Positions 52,966 to 61,383 are shown, counted from the first letter of the stretch. The stretch: 64,000 bases of DNA from JABDIY01 sp963803875 (GCA_963803875.1 CAWDOA010000008.1:310001-374000), one strand, 5' to 3'. A program made the numbers and translations. Notes: generated from the letters alone by a model not told the origin.

Positions 52966-53544
52966 GTGACCGACGCCAAGACCGAACCTGACTTCCCACC
53001 GTTTCCGGCCGAGGGCGACCTCGGAAAGATCCTGCTCACCGAAGAACAGATCCAGACCAGAGTGGAAGAGCTGGGAGTGGAACTCGCTCGACAACACGCT
53101 GGTCACACGCCGCTTTTTGTTGCGGTCATGAAGGGGAGCGTGATCTTCGCGGCCGATCTTCTACGGGCATACCCGGGTCCGGTTCAGTTCGACGTGATGA
53201 TCGTTTCCAGCTACGGCGACGCGTTGGAAACCAGCGGTGTGGTGAAGATCGTCAAGGACCTCGACACGCCGGCAGCCGGGCGCCACGTGGTACTCGTCGA
53301 GGACATCGTCGATACCGGGTTGACGATGAAGTACCTCCTCGACCACTTCGAAAAACAGGGAGCGGCCTCGGTGTCTGTGTGTTCGCTAACCGTCCGCGAG
53401 GGGCGCTCCTCTGAACCAGCCGTCGATCACGTGGGATTCGAGATCCCTCACGACTTTGTCATCGGCTACGGGCTCGACGCCGCCCAGCTGTACCGAAACC
53501 TGCCATACATCGCCGTGTTCACCGGCACTGTCGACGGGCACTGA
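52966..53544 (+). CDS. hpt: hypoxanthine phosphoribosyltransferase
   Basis: Purine salvage enzyme of 192 residues that makes IMP and GMP from hypoxanthine and guanine with PRPP. The PRPP motif is HVVLVEDIVDTGLTMKYLL. FVAVMKGSVIFAADLLR carries the lysine and loop I, VMIVSSYGDALETSG is the flexible loop with the Ser-Tyr pair, and FVIGYGLDAAQLYRNLPYI is the base-binding end. GTG at 52966 is chosen (VTDAKTEPDF). A TTG eight codons upstream is in frame. It complements upp, cdd and add earlier in the window. Confidence 0.95.
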   Translation: MTDAKTEPDFPPFPAEGDLGKILLTEEQIQTRVEELGVELARQHAGHTPLFVAVMKGSVIFAADLLRAYPGPVQFDVMIVSSYGDALETSGVVKIVKDLDTPAAGRHVVLVEDIVDTGLTMKYLLDHFEKQGAASVSVCSLTVREGRSSEPAVDHVGFEIPHDFVIGYGLDAAQLYRNLPYIAVFTGTVDGH

Positions 53545-53556
53545 CGCCTGAAAGCG

Positions 53557-54045
53557 CTAGAACTTGGTGCCGTACATCTCACCAAGAGGATCACTGATCA
53601 ACTCGATCCGCTCGCCATCGGGGCCGGCGAAGTACACCGACGAATCCGACTCGAAGTGGAGCGCGGCGCCGATGGTCCTCAGCGAGGCGACCGCAGCCTC
53701 CCAGTTGGGCCGGTCCACTGATATCGCCACGTGGTGCAGCCCACCCAGCACCTCCGCGTACGGACCGAGGTCGAGCCCGGGAAAATCGAAGAACGCCAGG
53801 TAGTTGCCGTTACCGACATCGAAGAAGAAGTGGGTCGAGTCGACGTAGTCGCGGTTCTCGAAAAGCTCGGCGAGAGGGAATCCCAAGGTGTCCTGGTAGA
53901 AGGCGATCGTCCGCTCTACATCGCTGGAGATCAGCGCCGCGTGATGGATGCCACGACCAATCGTCGCCCGCTCCGACGCCGGTCGCAAATGCGCGTCTCT
54001 GAGCCGATCCCACTCGGCATCTCGGCTCGATTCTCGAGTCGTCAT
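53557..54045 (-). CDS. VOC (glyoxalase/bleomycin resistance) family protein
   Basis: Protein of 162 residues with one vicinal-oxygen-chelate domain from about 30. The ligands likely are His in GIHHAALIS, His in LGGLHHVAISV and Glu in GERIELISDP. FYQDTLGFPLAELFEN is the conserved helix and DGERIELI the last strand. VOC proteins include dioxygenases, isomerases and resistance proteins, so no precise reaction can be given. It converges on hpt and lies about 110 bases before the ilvC end. Confidence 0.87.
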   Translation of the reverse strand: MTTRESSRDAEWDRLRDAHLRPASERATIGRGIHHAALISSDVERTIAFYQDTLGFPLAELFENRDYVDSTHFFFDVGNGNYLAFFDFPGLDLGPYAEVLGGLHHVAISVDRPNWEAAVASLRTIGAALHFESDSSVYFAGPDGERIELISDPLGEMYGTKF

Positions 54046-54154
54046 TTCGTGCCTCCCAAGCTCGAAAGCAGCACGACGCTGCCAACTCGAGCACTACCGC
54101 CACCTGTATACCTCACCGGTCCGACCGCTGGTGAAGCCGGGGAAGCCTCGAGTG

Positions 54155-55189
54155 TCAGCCCTGACCGCCCGAGGAGTCGCGAACGCTGGCTGTGCCGGCA
54201 CTTATGAACGGCATCATGCCGCGCAGTTTCGCACCCACCTTTTCGATCGGGTGCTCCTTGCCGGCTTCCTCGAGCCGGTGGAAGTTCTCCCGTCCGCCGC
54301 GTCCCTCGGCCACCCACTCGTCGGCGAAGGTACCGTCCTGGATTTCACCGAGGATTCGCTGCATCTCGGCCTTGGTTTCGGCGTTGATGATGCGCGGGCC
54401 TCTGGTCAAGTCGCCGTATTCTGCGGTATCGGAGATGCTGTAGCGCATGCCGGCAATACCTTCCTGATACATGAGATCCACGATCAGCTTGAGTTCGTGT
54501 AGGCACTCGAAGTAGGCAACCTCGGGCTGGTAGCCAGCCTCGATGAGAGTCTCGAAGCCGGCTTGCACCAGGGCGGTCGTACCGCCACAAAGAACTGCCT
54601 GCTCTCCGAAGAGATCGGTCTCGGTTTCTTCGGTGAAGGTAGTTTCGATGACGCCGGCCCGGGCTCCGCCGATGGCATCGGCGTAGGCCAAGGCCAGCGC
54701 CTTGGCACCACCGGTGGCGTCGTTTTCGACAGCGATCAGTGCGGGTACGCCTCCGCCTTCGGTGTAGGTGCGACGAACGAGATGACCGGGCCCCTTGGGA
54801 GCAACCATACAAACGTCAACCCCAGCCGGCGGACTGATGAGATCGAATCGGATATTGAAGCCGTGTGCGAAAAAGAGGGCATCACCGTCGTTGAGGTTGG
54901 GGGCTACGTGAGCCTCGTAAATCTCAGCCATCGTTGTATCGGGTAGCAACATCATGATGACGTCAGCTTCGGCGCAAGCACCGCTGATCGGGAGCACTTT
55001 GAGACCCTCGGACTCGGCTTTGGCCACCGACCCCGAGCCTTCTCGAAGGCCGATCCGCACATCGATGCCGGACTCCTTGAGGTTGAGCGCATGGGCATGG
55101 CCCTGCGATCCGTAGCCCAGGATGGCAACCTTGCGGTTGGCGATCGCAGCGCGATCACAGTCGGCTTCGTAGTACATGTTTGCTGCCAT
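54155..55189 (-). CDS. ilvC: ketol-acid reductoisomerase (NADP)
   Basis: Class I enzyme of 344 residues, second common step of valine/isoleucine synthesis. The cofactor loop is VAILGYGSQGHAHALNLKES, and VCMVAPKGPGHLVRR is the conserved active-site motif. The C-terminal knotted domain shows ETDLFGEQAVLCGG then EAGYQPEVAYFECLHELKLI and IVDLMYQEGIAGMRYSISDT. The ATG at 55189 (MAANMYYEAD) has an AGAAGAGAAATC leader. It is the third gene of ilvBNC, 49 bases after ilvN. Confidence 0.97.
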   Translation of the reverse strand: MAANMYYEADCDRAAIANRKVAILGYGSQGHAHALNLKESGIDVRIGLREGSGSVAKAESEGLKVLPISGACAEADVIMMLLPDTTMAEIYEAHVAPNLNDGDALFFAHGFNIRFDLISPPAGVDVCMVAPKGPGHLVRRTYTEGGGVPALIAVENDATGGAKALALAYADAIGGARAGVIETTFTEETETDLFGEQAVLCGGTTALVQAGFETLIEAGYQPEVAYFECLHELKLIVDLMYQEGIAGMRYSISDTAEYGDLTRGPRIINAETKAEMQRILGEIQDGTFADEWVAEGRGGRENFHRLEEAGKEHPIEKVGAKLRGMMPFISAGTASVRDSSGGQG

Positions 55190-55238
55190 TTGATTTCTCT
55201 TCTTTGTTGACGACTTTTGGGAATGATACGAGGGGTTG

Positions 55239-55757
55239 TCACGCACGCACGGTGCTCGGGACCCGGCCGATCTTGGGGAGGGCGATGCGGCCGGTGCGCT
55301 GAACGTCATCGATGCCGTAGTCGCGAAGTAGAAGTTCGAAGTCATCGATCTTCTCGGGCCGACCCTCCAGGCTGACGGTCAGCCGATCGGAGCTGACCGA
55401 GAGGATCTTGGCCTCGAAGATGTCGACGAGTTCCAGTATCTGGCTTCGCTCGTTGGCGCTACGAACGGTCGCAATCATCAACTCTCGCTCGACACTTGCC
55501 TCAGGGCTCAACTCCTGGATTTCAACAACGTTGATCAGCTTGAACAGCTGCTTGACGATCTGTTCGAGCGGGGCCGATTCAACGTCGACCACGATGGTGA
55601 TGCGGCTGAAACGCTGGTCGCTTGTTGGTGCAACGGCGAGGCTCACGATGTTGTAGCCACGGCGGGCAAAAAGGTCGGCTACTCGAGCGAGTACACCAGC
55701 CTTGTTCTCAACCAGGACCGAGAGGGTGTGGTGAGATAGATCTCCGGGGCGGGTCAT
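55239..55757 (-). CDS. ilvN: acetolactate synthase small (regulatory) subunit
   Basis: Subunit of 172 residues that stimulates IlvB and gives valine feedback. The N-terminal ACT domain shows HTLSVLVENKAGVLARVADLF then ARRGYNIVSLAV. The second domain includes ELMIATVRSANERSQILELV and VSLEGRPEKIDDFELLLRDY. The length is normal. Its ATG overlaps the ilvB stop by four bases (ATGA), so the two subunits are translationally coupled. Confidence 0.96.
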   Translation of the reverse strand: MTRPGDLSHHTLSVLVENKAGVLARVADLFARRGYNIVSLAVAPTSDQRFSRITIVVDVESAPLEQIVKQLFKLINVVEIQELSPEASVERELMIATVRSANERSQILELVDIFEAKILSVSSDRLTVSLEGRPEKIDDFELLLRDYGIDDVQRTGRIALPKIGRVPSTVRA

Positions 55758-57544
55758 GATGTCCTCGATTCAGCGGCGGCTTGTGCATTCTGGACTTGGC
55801 GTGCCTGAGCCTCGCGCTGGCTCGGATCCACAATCAAGTCATCATTACTTCCGCCGGCTGGAACCATGGGGAAGACCTTTTCGTCGTCGACACACCGGAA
55901 CTCCACAACCACCGGACGATCGTTGATCTCGTTCGCTTTGGCGATAACGGCCGCCACTTCCTCCGGACTCTCGACCCGAAAGGCCACACAACCCATGGCT
56001 TCTGCCCATTTCACGTAGTCCGGCATGTCGTGGCTGAGATGGACCTCGCTGAGGCGTTCGTCGTAGAACATGTCCTGCCACTGTCGAACCATACCCAGGT
56101 AGGCGTTGTTCAGAAGCGCCACTTTGATCGGGATCTTCTCCACCGATGCAGTTATCAATTCCTGACCGGTCATCTGGAAGCAACCATCGCCATCGATGCT
56201 CCACACGGTGCGGTCGGGGAAAGCGGCCTTTGCTCCGATGGCGGCCGGGATGGAGAAGCCCATCGTGCCCAGGCCGCCAGAGTTGATCCAGGTGTACGGG
56301 TAGTTGAAATCCCAGTACTGGCTGGCAAACATCTGGTGTTGTCCGACGCCGCTGGTCACGATGGTGTCTTTGGGACTGAGATCCCGCAACTGCTCGATCA
56401 CGTACTGAGGCTTCAGCAATTCGCCGTCGGCGGACTGGTGATAGGTAACGGGAAACGTCTCCTGCCATCCGCTGAGCTTGGACCGCCAGGCCATGATGTC
56501 TGGCTTCTGGTCCGGATAGCCACGAGCCTTGAGGGCACCGACGAGGGCTTCGGTGGCCAGTCGGCAATCGGCGACGATTGCGACATCGGGACGGCGAACC
56601 TTGCCGTGCTCCGCGGGGTCGATATCAACGTGGATGACCTTGGCATCGGGGGCGAACGCCCCGACTCGTCCGGTGATGCGGTCGTCGAATCTGCTGCCGA
56701 GTGCGATCAGGAGGTCGCTCTTCTGCATTGCGGTGACAGCCGTGTAGTTCCCATGCATCCCGGGCATACCAAGGCAAAGTTCATGATCATCGGGAAACGC
56801 GCCGCGAGCCATCAGTGTTGTCACGACTGGGATTCCGGTCAGCTCGACCAGCTCCATCAGGGCCTCCGCCGCTCGAGCCTTGAGCACCCCCCCACCCACG
56901 TACAGGACGGGTTGCTCGGCCTCGGCGATGAGTTCTGCGGCCGCCTGGATCAAGACCTCCTCGGGGTCAACCGACGGTGAGTAGCCGGGAAGGTGATACT
57001 CGGCGGCTTCATAATCGAAGTCGAAGTAGGCATCGGGGTTGTTGGCGTCCACGATGTTCTTGGGGACATCGATCAGCACTGGACCGGGTCGGCCGGTGGT
57101 GGCGATGTGAAACGCGGCCTTGACCGTGCCAGGGATGTCCTCGGCTCGGGTAACGAGGAAGTTGTGCTTGGTAATCGAGCGCGTGATCCCGGTTGTGTCG
57201 CATTCCTGGAACGCATCGGTTCCGATGGCGGGAAGGGCCACCTGGCCCGTGATACACACCATGGGGACGCTGTCGAGCATGGCGTCGGCCAAGGGCGTGA
57301 CCACATTCGTCGCGGCCGGTCCGCTGGTCACCATGCAAACGCCGGGTCGACCGGTCGCGTGGGCGTAGCCTTCAGCCATGTGCCCCGCTCCTTGTTCGTG
57401 GCGAACGAGCACATGGCGAATCGAGGATTCGATCATCGGGTCATAGACCGGCAGGATCGCGCCACCGGGGTAGCCGAAAACCACTTCGACGCCTTCGGCT
57501 TCGAGACTTTTGACGAGGGCTTGTGCTCCGTTTAGGCGGGTCAT
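55754..57544 (-). CDS. ilvB: acetolactate synthase large (catalytic) subunit
   Basis: ThDP and FAD enzyme of about 596 residues that joins two pyruvates, or pyruvate and 2-oxobutyrate. The activating Glu is in RHEQGAGHMAEGYAHATGRPG, the FAD region near MARGAFPDDHELCLGMPGMH, and the ThDP/Mg motif is SIDGDGCFQMTGQELITA to ALLNNAYLG. The ATG at 57544 has AAGGAAA six bases upstream and gives MTRLNGAQALVKSL; an ATG seven codons upstream lacks such a site. The operon is preceded by a Val/Leu leader peptide and attenuator. Confidence 0.97.
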   Translation of the reverse strand: MTRLNGAQALVKSLEAEGVEVVFGYPGGAILPVYDPMIESSIRHVLVRHEQGAGHMAEGYAHATGRPGVCMVTSGPAATNVVTPLADAMLDSVPMVCITGQVALPAIGTDAFQECDTTGITRSITKHNFLVTRAEDIPGTVKAAFHIATTGRPGPVLIDVPKNIVDANNPDAYFDFDYEAAEYHLPGYSPSVDPEEVLIQAAAELIAEAEQPVLYVGGGVLKARAAEALMELVELTGIPVVTTLMARGAFPDDHELCLGMPGMHGNYTAVTAMQKSDLLIALGSRFDDRITGRVGAFAPDAKVIHVDIDPAEHGKVRRPDVAIVADCRLATEALVGALKARGYPDQKPDIMAWRSKLSGWQETFPVTYHQSADGELLKPQYVIEQLRDLSPKDTIVTSGVGQHQMFASQYWDFNYPYTWINSGGLGTMGFSIPAAIGAKAAFPDRTVWSIDGDGCFQMTGQELITASVEKIPIKVALLNNAYLGMVRQWQDMFYDERLSEVHLSHDMPDYVKWAEAMGCVAFRVESPEEVAAVIAKANEINDRPVVVEFRCVDDEKVFPMVPAGGSNDDLIVDPSQREAQARQVQNAQAAAESRTS

Positions 57545-57587
57545 TTCATTTCCTTGAGCTGGCATTCTGAGTGGACGGGTTCGGGGG

Positions 57588-57620
57588 AAAAATCAAGAAA
57601 ACCTCCCGAGGGGAGGTTTT
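57588..57620 (-). terminator. ilvB attenuator hairpin
   Basis: On the minus strand AAAACCTCCC-CTC-GGGAGGTTTT, a perfect ten-base stem, then CTTGATTTTT. It has a rho-independent shape and stands between the leader peptide stop (57649) and the ilvB start (57544). A second stem (57622-57649) overlaps the leader stop codon. Together they fit ribosome-controlled attenuation. Confidence 0.85.
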
Positions 57621-57621
57621 G

Positions 57622-57649
57622 GCGCACGCTGGATATGGGCAGCGGGCGC
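57622..57649 (-). promoter_or_regulatory. pause / competing stem of the ilvB leader
   Basis: GCGCCCGCTG and CAGCGTGCGC (minus strand) pair with one mismatch around an eight-base loop. The 5' arm begins at the last base of the leader stop codon. It would be opened or closed by the leader ribosome, two bases before the attenuator stem. Confidence 0.6.
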
Positions 57650-57717
57650 TACACGGTTACTACTACGAGAAGAACTGAAGTGGCGACGCAAGTCATTACG
57701 CCATAGTCAACCAGCAC
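57649..57717 (-). CDS. ilvB operon leader peptide, Val/Leu-rich
   Basis: A 22-codon reading frame, MLVDYGVMTCVATSVLLVVV followed by TV and a stop, starting at GTG 57717 with GGAG six bases before it. An in-frame ATG at 57696 is an alternative start. It has eight valines besides the start and three leucines, including the run SVLLVVV just before the stop. A stem overlaps its stop codon and the attenuator follows, so slow reading when charged Val- or Leu-tRNA is scarce should release the downstream ilvBNC genes. Leader attenuation of ilvBNC is known in actinobacteria; this instance is identified here from sequence alone. Confidence 0.82.
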   Translation of the reverse strand: MLVDYGVMTCVATSVLLVVVTV

Positions 57718-58116
57718 GACGTTCTCCACACAACCCCGTTCAGCACCCGTTGTTTGACCACCGTGCCTTCGAAGCAGCGTTGGGCGGCGGCACGTCAGCT
57801 CCGACACATCGGACCCCTGACGCTGGACCCCGGAGCTACGCAGCCGCCAAATACGCACTGCGCCTAGCGTGGCGGCACGGCCGCGGGTATCTTCCCCACG
57901 AGCTGGACCTCCTATCCCCTACCGCGGGATGGCTGGAGCAAGGTCTTCGGTGAAACCGCCTTCATAGACCCCAACACCGACGGCATCGATCAGGGCTACT
58001 CAACTTCGGCGCGTAATCCCTGAACTCAAATCTCGATGTGCTCCGCACCTCGACGTTGACCTCGATGGCGAGTCGGATCCAACCGTTGGTTCGATTGCTG
58101 CCCCGACTACGCAAGA
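57718..58116. other. stretch with no clear gene, promoter side of ilvB
   Basis: About 400 bases without a recognisable gene; it must hold the ilvB promoter on the minus strand, but no convincing -35/-10 pair is visible. On the plus strand one frame reads SYAAAKYALRLAWRHGRGYL and an adjacent one reads GWSKVFGETAFIDPNTDGID to a stop near 58020. Both look protein-like but have no common frame, so a decayed or frameshifted gene fragment is possible. Confidence 0.35.
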
Positions 58117-58153
58117 CTCCCTGCCAACAGCGATCCAAGCTGTCGACAGGGAG
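58117..58153 (-). terminator. hairpin after the alcohol dehydrogenase gene
   Basis: CTCCCTG and CAGGGAG form the outer stem, with ACAGC and GCTGT as an inner stem. It lies 37 bases after the alcohol dehydrogenase stop on the minus strand. There is no long T run, so it is a moderate terminator candidate. Confidence 0.5.
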
Positions 58154-58189
58154 CCAAAGAGCTCGACTATCGGTTTGGAATGCGGTGAA

Positions 58190-59305
58190 TCAGTAGATGA
58201 TCACACCGCGGATGTTCTTCCCGGCGTGCATATCTTCATAACCCTTTTGGACCTCGTCGAGGCTGTAGGTGTTGGTGATGAGCTCATCCAGCTTGAGGTT
58301 TCCGTTTCGGTACATACTCACCAAGCGAGGGATGTCGCGGAACATCGCTGACTCGCCAAAGAGTGATCCCTGAATCCGCTTCTGGAAAAGCGTGAGTTCA
58401 CCAGCGGGGACGGTGACGGCTGAAGTTGCGATGTTGCCAAGACCGGTCACCACAACTGTGCCAGCTTTGCGAATGGACGTGAATGCCTCGGCCACGTGAT
58501 GGTCCTCCAGCACCCCGACGGTCACGATCGCAGAGTCAGCTCCCTGCCCGTTGGTGAGGCTTTGGGCATATTCGGTGGCGTCGGCCATGTTGTCAAAGCT
58601 CTTGGTTGCGCCGACCGACTCTGCCACTTCTCGCTTGAATGCAACCGGGTCCACCGCGATGACATTCGATGCCCCGGCGCTGGCCGCCCCCTGAATTGCG
58701 TTGATACCAATGCCGCCGATTCCCATCACAATTACCGTGTCGCCCGGGCTTACCTCAGCACTATTGACAGCCGACCCAAAGCCGGTAGCCACACCACAAC
58801 CGATTAAACATGCTTTGTCGAGCGGTACGTCCTTGTCGACTTTCACCGCACTATCAGCTGATATAACCGTGCGTTCGGTGAAGGTGGAGATCCCGCACAT
58901 CTGGCCCGCGTCCTGGCCGTTGATCCGGGCCCGGAAGCTGCCGTCGCTCCGGCTTCCCACCAGTAGGGTTGCGCCGAGGTCGCACAGGTTCTGCATTCCG
59001 GCGGCACAGAACTGACACTTGCCGCAGGAGGGCAGGAAGGACATGACCACGTGATCACCCTCCTCCCAACCGGTGGTACCCGGGCCGACCTTTTCCACCA
59101 CGCCGGCGCCTTCGTGGCCACCGATCATGGGATAGATCCCGACCGGGATGTCTTCGGTGGCTACATGGTCGTCGGAGTGACACATGCCCGATGCGACCAT
59201 CTTCACCTGAAGTTCGCCGGGACCGGGGTCATCGAACTCGATGTCCACGATCTCGTACTTGCCTGGCGCCGACATCACTGCGGCTCCGCGTGTTGTGAAT
59301 CCCAC
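58190..59305 (-). CDS. zinc-dependent alcohol dehydrogenase, NDMA-dependent type
   Basis: About 371 residues of the medium-chain zinc family. Catalytic zinc ligands are in ASGMCHSDDH (Cys), IGGHEGAGVV (His) and CLIGCGVATGFG (Cys). The structural zinc cysteines are in PSCGKCQFCAAGMQNLCDLG. The nucleotide fold is TVIVMGIGGIGINAIQGA. GQMCGISTFTERTVI is typical of the actinobacterial NDMA-dependent group, which keeps the nicotinamide cofactor bound. GTG 59305 is chosen, with AAGGAGG eight bases upstream. It probably oxidises primary alcohols or formaldehyde-type adducts; the exact substrate is uncertain. Confidence 0.92.
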   Translation of the reverse strand: MGFTTRGAAVMSAPGKYEIVDIEFDDPGPGELQVKMVASGMCHSDDHVATEDIPVGIYPMIGGHEGAGVVEKVGPGTTGWEEGDHVVMSFLPSCGKCQFCAAGMQNLCDLGATLLVGSRSDGSFRARINGQDAGQMCGISTFTERTVISADSAVKVDKDVPLDKACLIGCGVATGFGSAVNSAEVSPGDTVIVMGIGGIGINAIQGAASAGASNVIAVDPVAFKREVAESVGATKSFDNMADATEYAQSLTNGQGADSAIVTVGVLEDHHVAEAFTSIRKAGTVVVTGLGNIATSAVTVPAGELTLFQKRIQGSLFGESAMFRDIPRLVSMYRNGNLKLDELITNTYSLDEVQKGYEDMHAGKNIRGVIIY

Positions 59306-59349
59306 TTCGGTTTCCTCCTTGGCCCGGGCGATCGAGCCTCGAACATGGT

Positions 59350-59371
59350 GCGGCCGCCCGATGTGGCGGCC
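59350..59371 (-). promoter_or_regulatory. GC-rich hairpin upstream of the alcohol dehydrogenase
   Basis: CGGCCGCC and GGCGGCCG with a six-base loop, 45 bases before the GTG start. It could be an RNA structure of the leader or a binding site. It is unrelated in sequence to the repeat cluster beginning about 90 bases further upstream. Confidence 0.4.
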
Positions 59372-59460
59372 GTCACAACCGACCCTAGTCACGGCACCTC
59401 CCCTAGCGCCAACCGGTGCTCCGCACTCGAAGCAATCCTCCAGGAGATCAAAGACGGAAG

Positions 59461-60288
59461 AGGCCGTGTCCATGAAGCGAGCGCCAGCGAGTGAGAACAT
59501 GGACCGAAGAGGCCTCAGCCGAAACGACCTGGAAGGCCGGAGGGCCATGAAGCGAGCGCCAGCGAGTGAGAACATGGACCGAAGAGGCCTGAAGGCGAGT
59601 GAAGGCCGCAAGCAACAGGCGAGGCAGGAGGCCGCCGGTCGTCGGCGTTGCGCGCCCTCCTCCTCAACCGAGTATCGGCGCTACGCGCCGAACTCGCCCC
59701 CGGAGGGAATCCGCTCCCGGGCGACCCGTAGGGCCGTGTCCATGGAACGAGGGCCGCCAGGCCCGCAGTGAGAACATGGACCGAAGAGGCCCGCAGGCGA
59801 GCGAGGAGGCCGCCGTTCGTCGGGCTACGCGCCTCCTCTCTAACCGAGTATCGGCGCTACGCGCCGAACTCGCCCCGGAGGGAATCCGCTCCCGGGCGAC
59901 CCGTAGGGCCGTGTCCATGAAACGAGGGCCGCCAGGCCCGCAGTGAGAACATGGACCGAAGAGGCCCGCAGGCGAGCGAGGAGGGCCCCCGGAGGGAATC
60001 CGCTCCCGGGCGACCCGTAGGGCCGTGTCCATGAAACGAGGGCCGCCAGGCCCGCAGTGAGAACATGGACCGAAGAGGCCCGCAGGCGAGCGAGGAGGCC
60101 GCCGGTCGTCGGAACGCGCGCCCCAGGCCGCGAGTATCGGCGCTACGCGCCGAACGGGCCCCCGGAGGGAATCCGCTCCCGGGCGACCCGTAGGGCCGTG
60201 TCCATGAAACGAGGGCCGCCAGGCCCGCAGTGAGAACATGGACCGAAGAGGCCCGCAGGCGAGCGAGGAGGGCCCCCGGAGGGAATTA
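59461..60288. repeat. palindromic repeat cluster of three module types
   Basis: Three modules alternate. Module A begins gtgtccatgaaacgagggcc and includes aacatggaccgaagaggcc; it has six copies (59466, 59543, 59736, 59911, 60025, 60198; the first two shorter variants), its arms GTCCATG and CATGGAC are complementary, and an inner GGCC-GCCA-GGCC stem is present in the last four. Module B, tatcggcgctacgcgccga, has three copies (59674, 59850, 60135) and a TCGGCGC/GCGCCGA stem. Module C, ggagggaatccgctcccggg with cgacccgtagggcc, has four copies (59702, 59877, 59991, 60164) and a partial one at 60279 that runs into the OmpA gene stop codon. Spacing of full A copies is 175, 114 and 173. There is no coding sense and no direct-repeat/spacer structure like CRISPR. 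Confidence 0.85.
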
Positions 60289-61383
60289 GAGCGTTCGGAA
60301 CTCGATGCGGCGGTTGGCTTGCCGGGCGTCGATCTTGTCCTGGGTGTCACCTTTGTCATCGGGGAACTTCAGCTCGCTCTCGCCGTAGCCCACCGCTTCG
60401 AGCTGGTTGGTGACACCGCCGTCGCGCAACGCCTGCAGCACCGCTTGAGCGCGAGCTTCACTGAGGATTCGGTTGGCCTCAGGGGGTCCCAGGGAATCGG
60501 TGTGGCCGCCGATCTCGATCTCGGCGTCGGGGAAGCGGTTGAGGATCTCGATGGCGGCGTCGATCGTCGTTTGAGACTCGGGCAGGATGATTGCGGTGCC
60601 ACTCTGGAACAGGATCGGCTCCAGTTCGAACACTGCGTTGATTTCTTCGCTGGCGTCTGCGTCGATGACCAACCCATCAGCTGAGCCGGTGAAGCCGGTC
60701 AGGCCACCGAGTCCAGCCTGTAGGTTGCTTCCGAGCTCGGAGTCCTTGACAGTTCCGGACAGCGTTACAGTCGCCGGTGTCGCGCCTTGAAGAACCTCGA
60801 GTTCGTCGGTTATCTGCTCGGAGCTGTAGTTGGAGGCAGCGAAGGACCGAAGTGCGTCGCCAGCGGCTTGGGATGGCACGGTTCCGGTGAGACGGATCGA
60901 ATCATCACCGGCCTCGACAGTTGCCGCAGCTGCTTCGACGTCGGGAGCGGCAACGGTCAGTCGATCGATCACGTCGGTCACGTTGGGCTGGGCAGCAATC
61001 AAACTGAGAACTTCGGCCCGCGCCGCCTCGTCGGCCACTTCGCCGCGGGCGGTGACCGTTCCGCCGTCTGCCACGAGTTCCAGACCCTCGAAACCACCAC
61101 CTTGTAGGACTCCGAGCACGGCGGGCAGATCGACCCCAACTGTTCCTTCGGTCTCGTCGGGCTCGCTGACCTCAGGCACCTCGGCCAGTGTTCCATCGGT
61201 GGTGGGAGCCGACGCGAAACCGAAGAACGCAAACAGCGCTGCCAGGATCGCAGCCAACACAGCAATCCCTGCCATCCCACCAAACGCAACATCGCCTTCG
61301 TCGGCGAGAGGAGTTGCCATGGCGGCACGGCGGCGCTGCCTCTGACGCTCGGCTTCTGCGGCGGTTAGTTCTGTATCTGCCAT
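60286..61383 (-). CDS. BON + OmpA-family envelope protein, ArfA/OmpATb-like
   Basis: Protein of 365 residues. A basic Ala/Arg-rich N-terminus precedes one transmembrane helix (about 36-58, GIAVLAAILAALFAFFGFAS). An acidic linker follows, then two or three BON-like segments (ARGEVADEAARAEVLSLIAAQ, LTGTVPSQAAGDALRSFAAS, LSGTVKDSELGSNLQAGL). A C-terminal OmpA domain (about 255-365) carries EIEIGGHTDSLGPPEANRIL and RQANRRIEF for peptidoglycan binding. The layout matches mycobacterial Rv0899 (ArfA). It likely tethers the membrane to the cell wall. Its stop codon is joined to the repeat cluster. Confidence 0.9.
   Translation of the reverse strand: MADTELTAAEAERQRQRRRAAMATPLADEGDVAFGGMAGIAVLAAILAALFAFFGFASAPTTDGTLAEVPEVSEPDETEGTVGVDLPAVLGVLQGGGFEGLELVADGGTVTARGEVADEAARAEVLSLIAAQPNVTDVIDRLTVAAPDVEAAAATVEAGDDSIRLTGTVPSQAAGDALRSFAASNYSSEQITDELEVLQGATPATVTLSGTVKDSELGSNLQAGLGGLTGFTGSADGLVIDADASEEINAVFELEPILFQSGTAIILPESQTTIDAAIEILNRFPDAEIEIGGHTDSLGPPEANRILSEARAQAVLQALRDGGVTNQLEAVGYGESELKFPDDKGDTQDKIDARQANRRIEFRTL

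Noticed and set aside
55781..56980. 399-codon frame antisense to ilvB
   Set aside because: ilvB motifs are complete on the other strand; no features in the antisense frame.
59461..60288. CRISPR array or tandem coding repeat at the repeat cluster
   Set aside because: Copies differ in length, are self-complementary, have no unique equal-size spacers and no cas genes nearby. The long frame through it (59664-60359) only reads the repeated DNA and runs into the OmpA gene.
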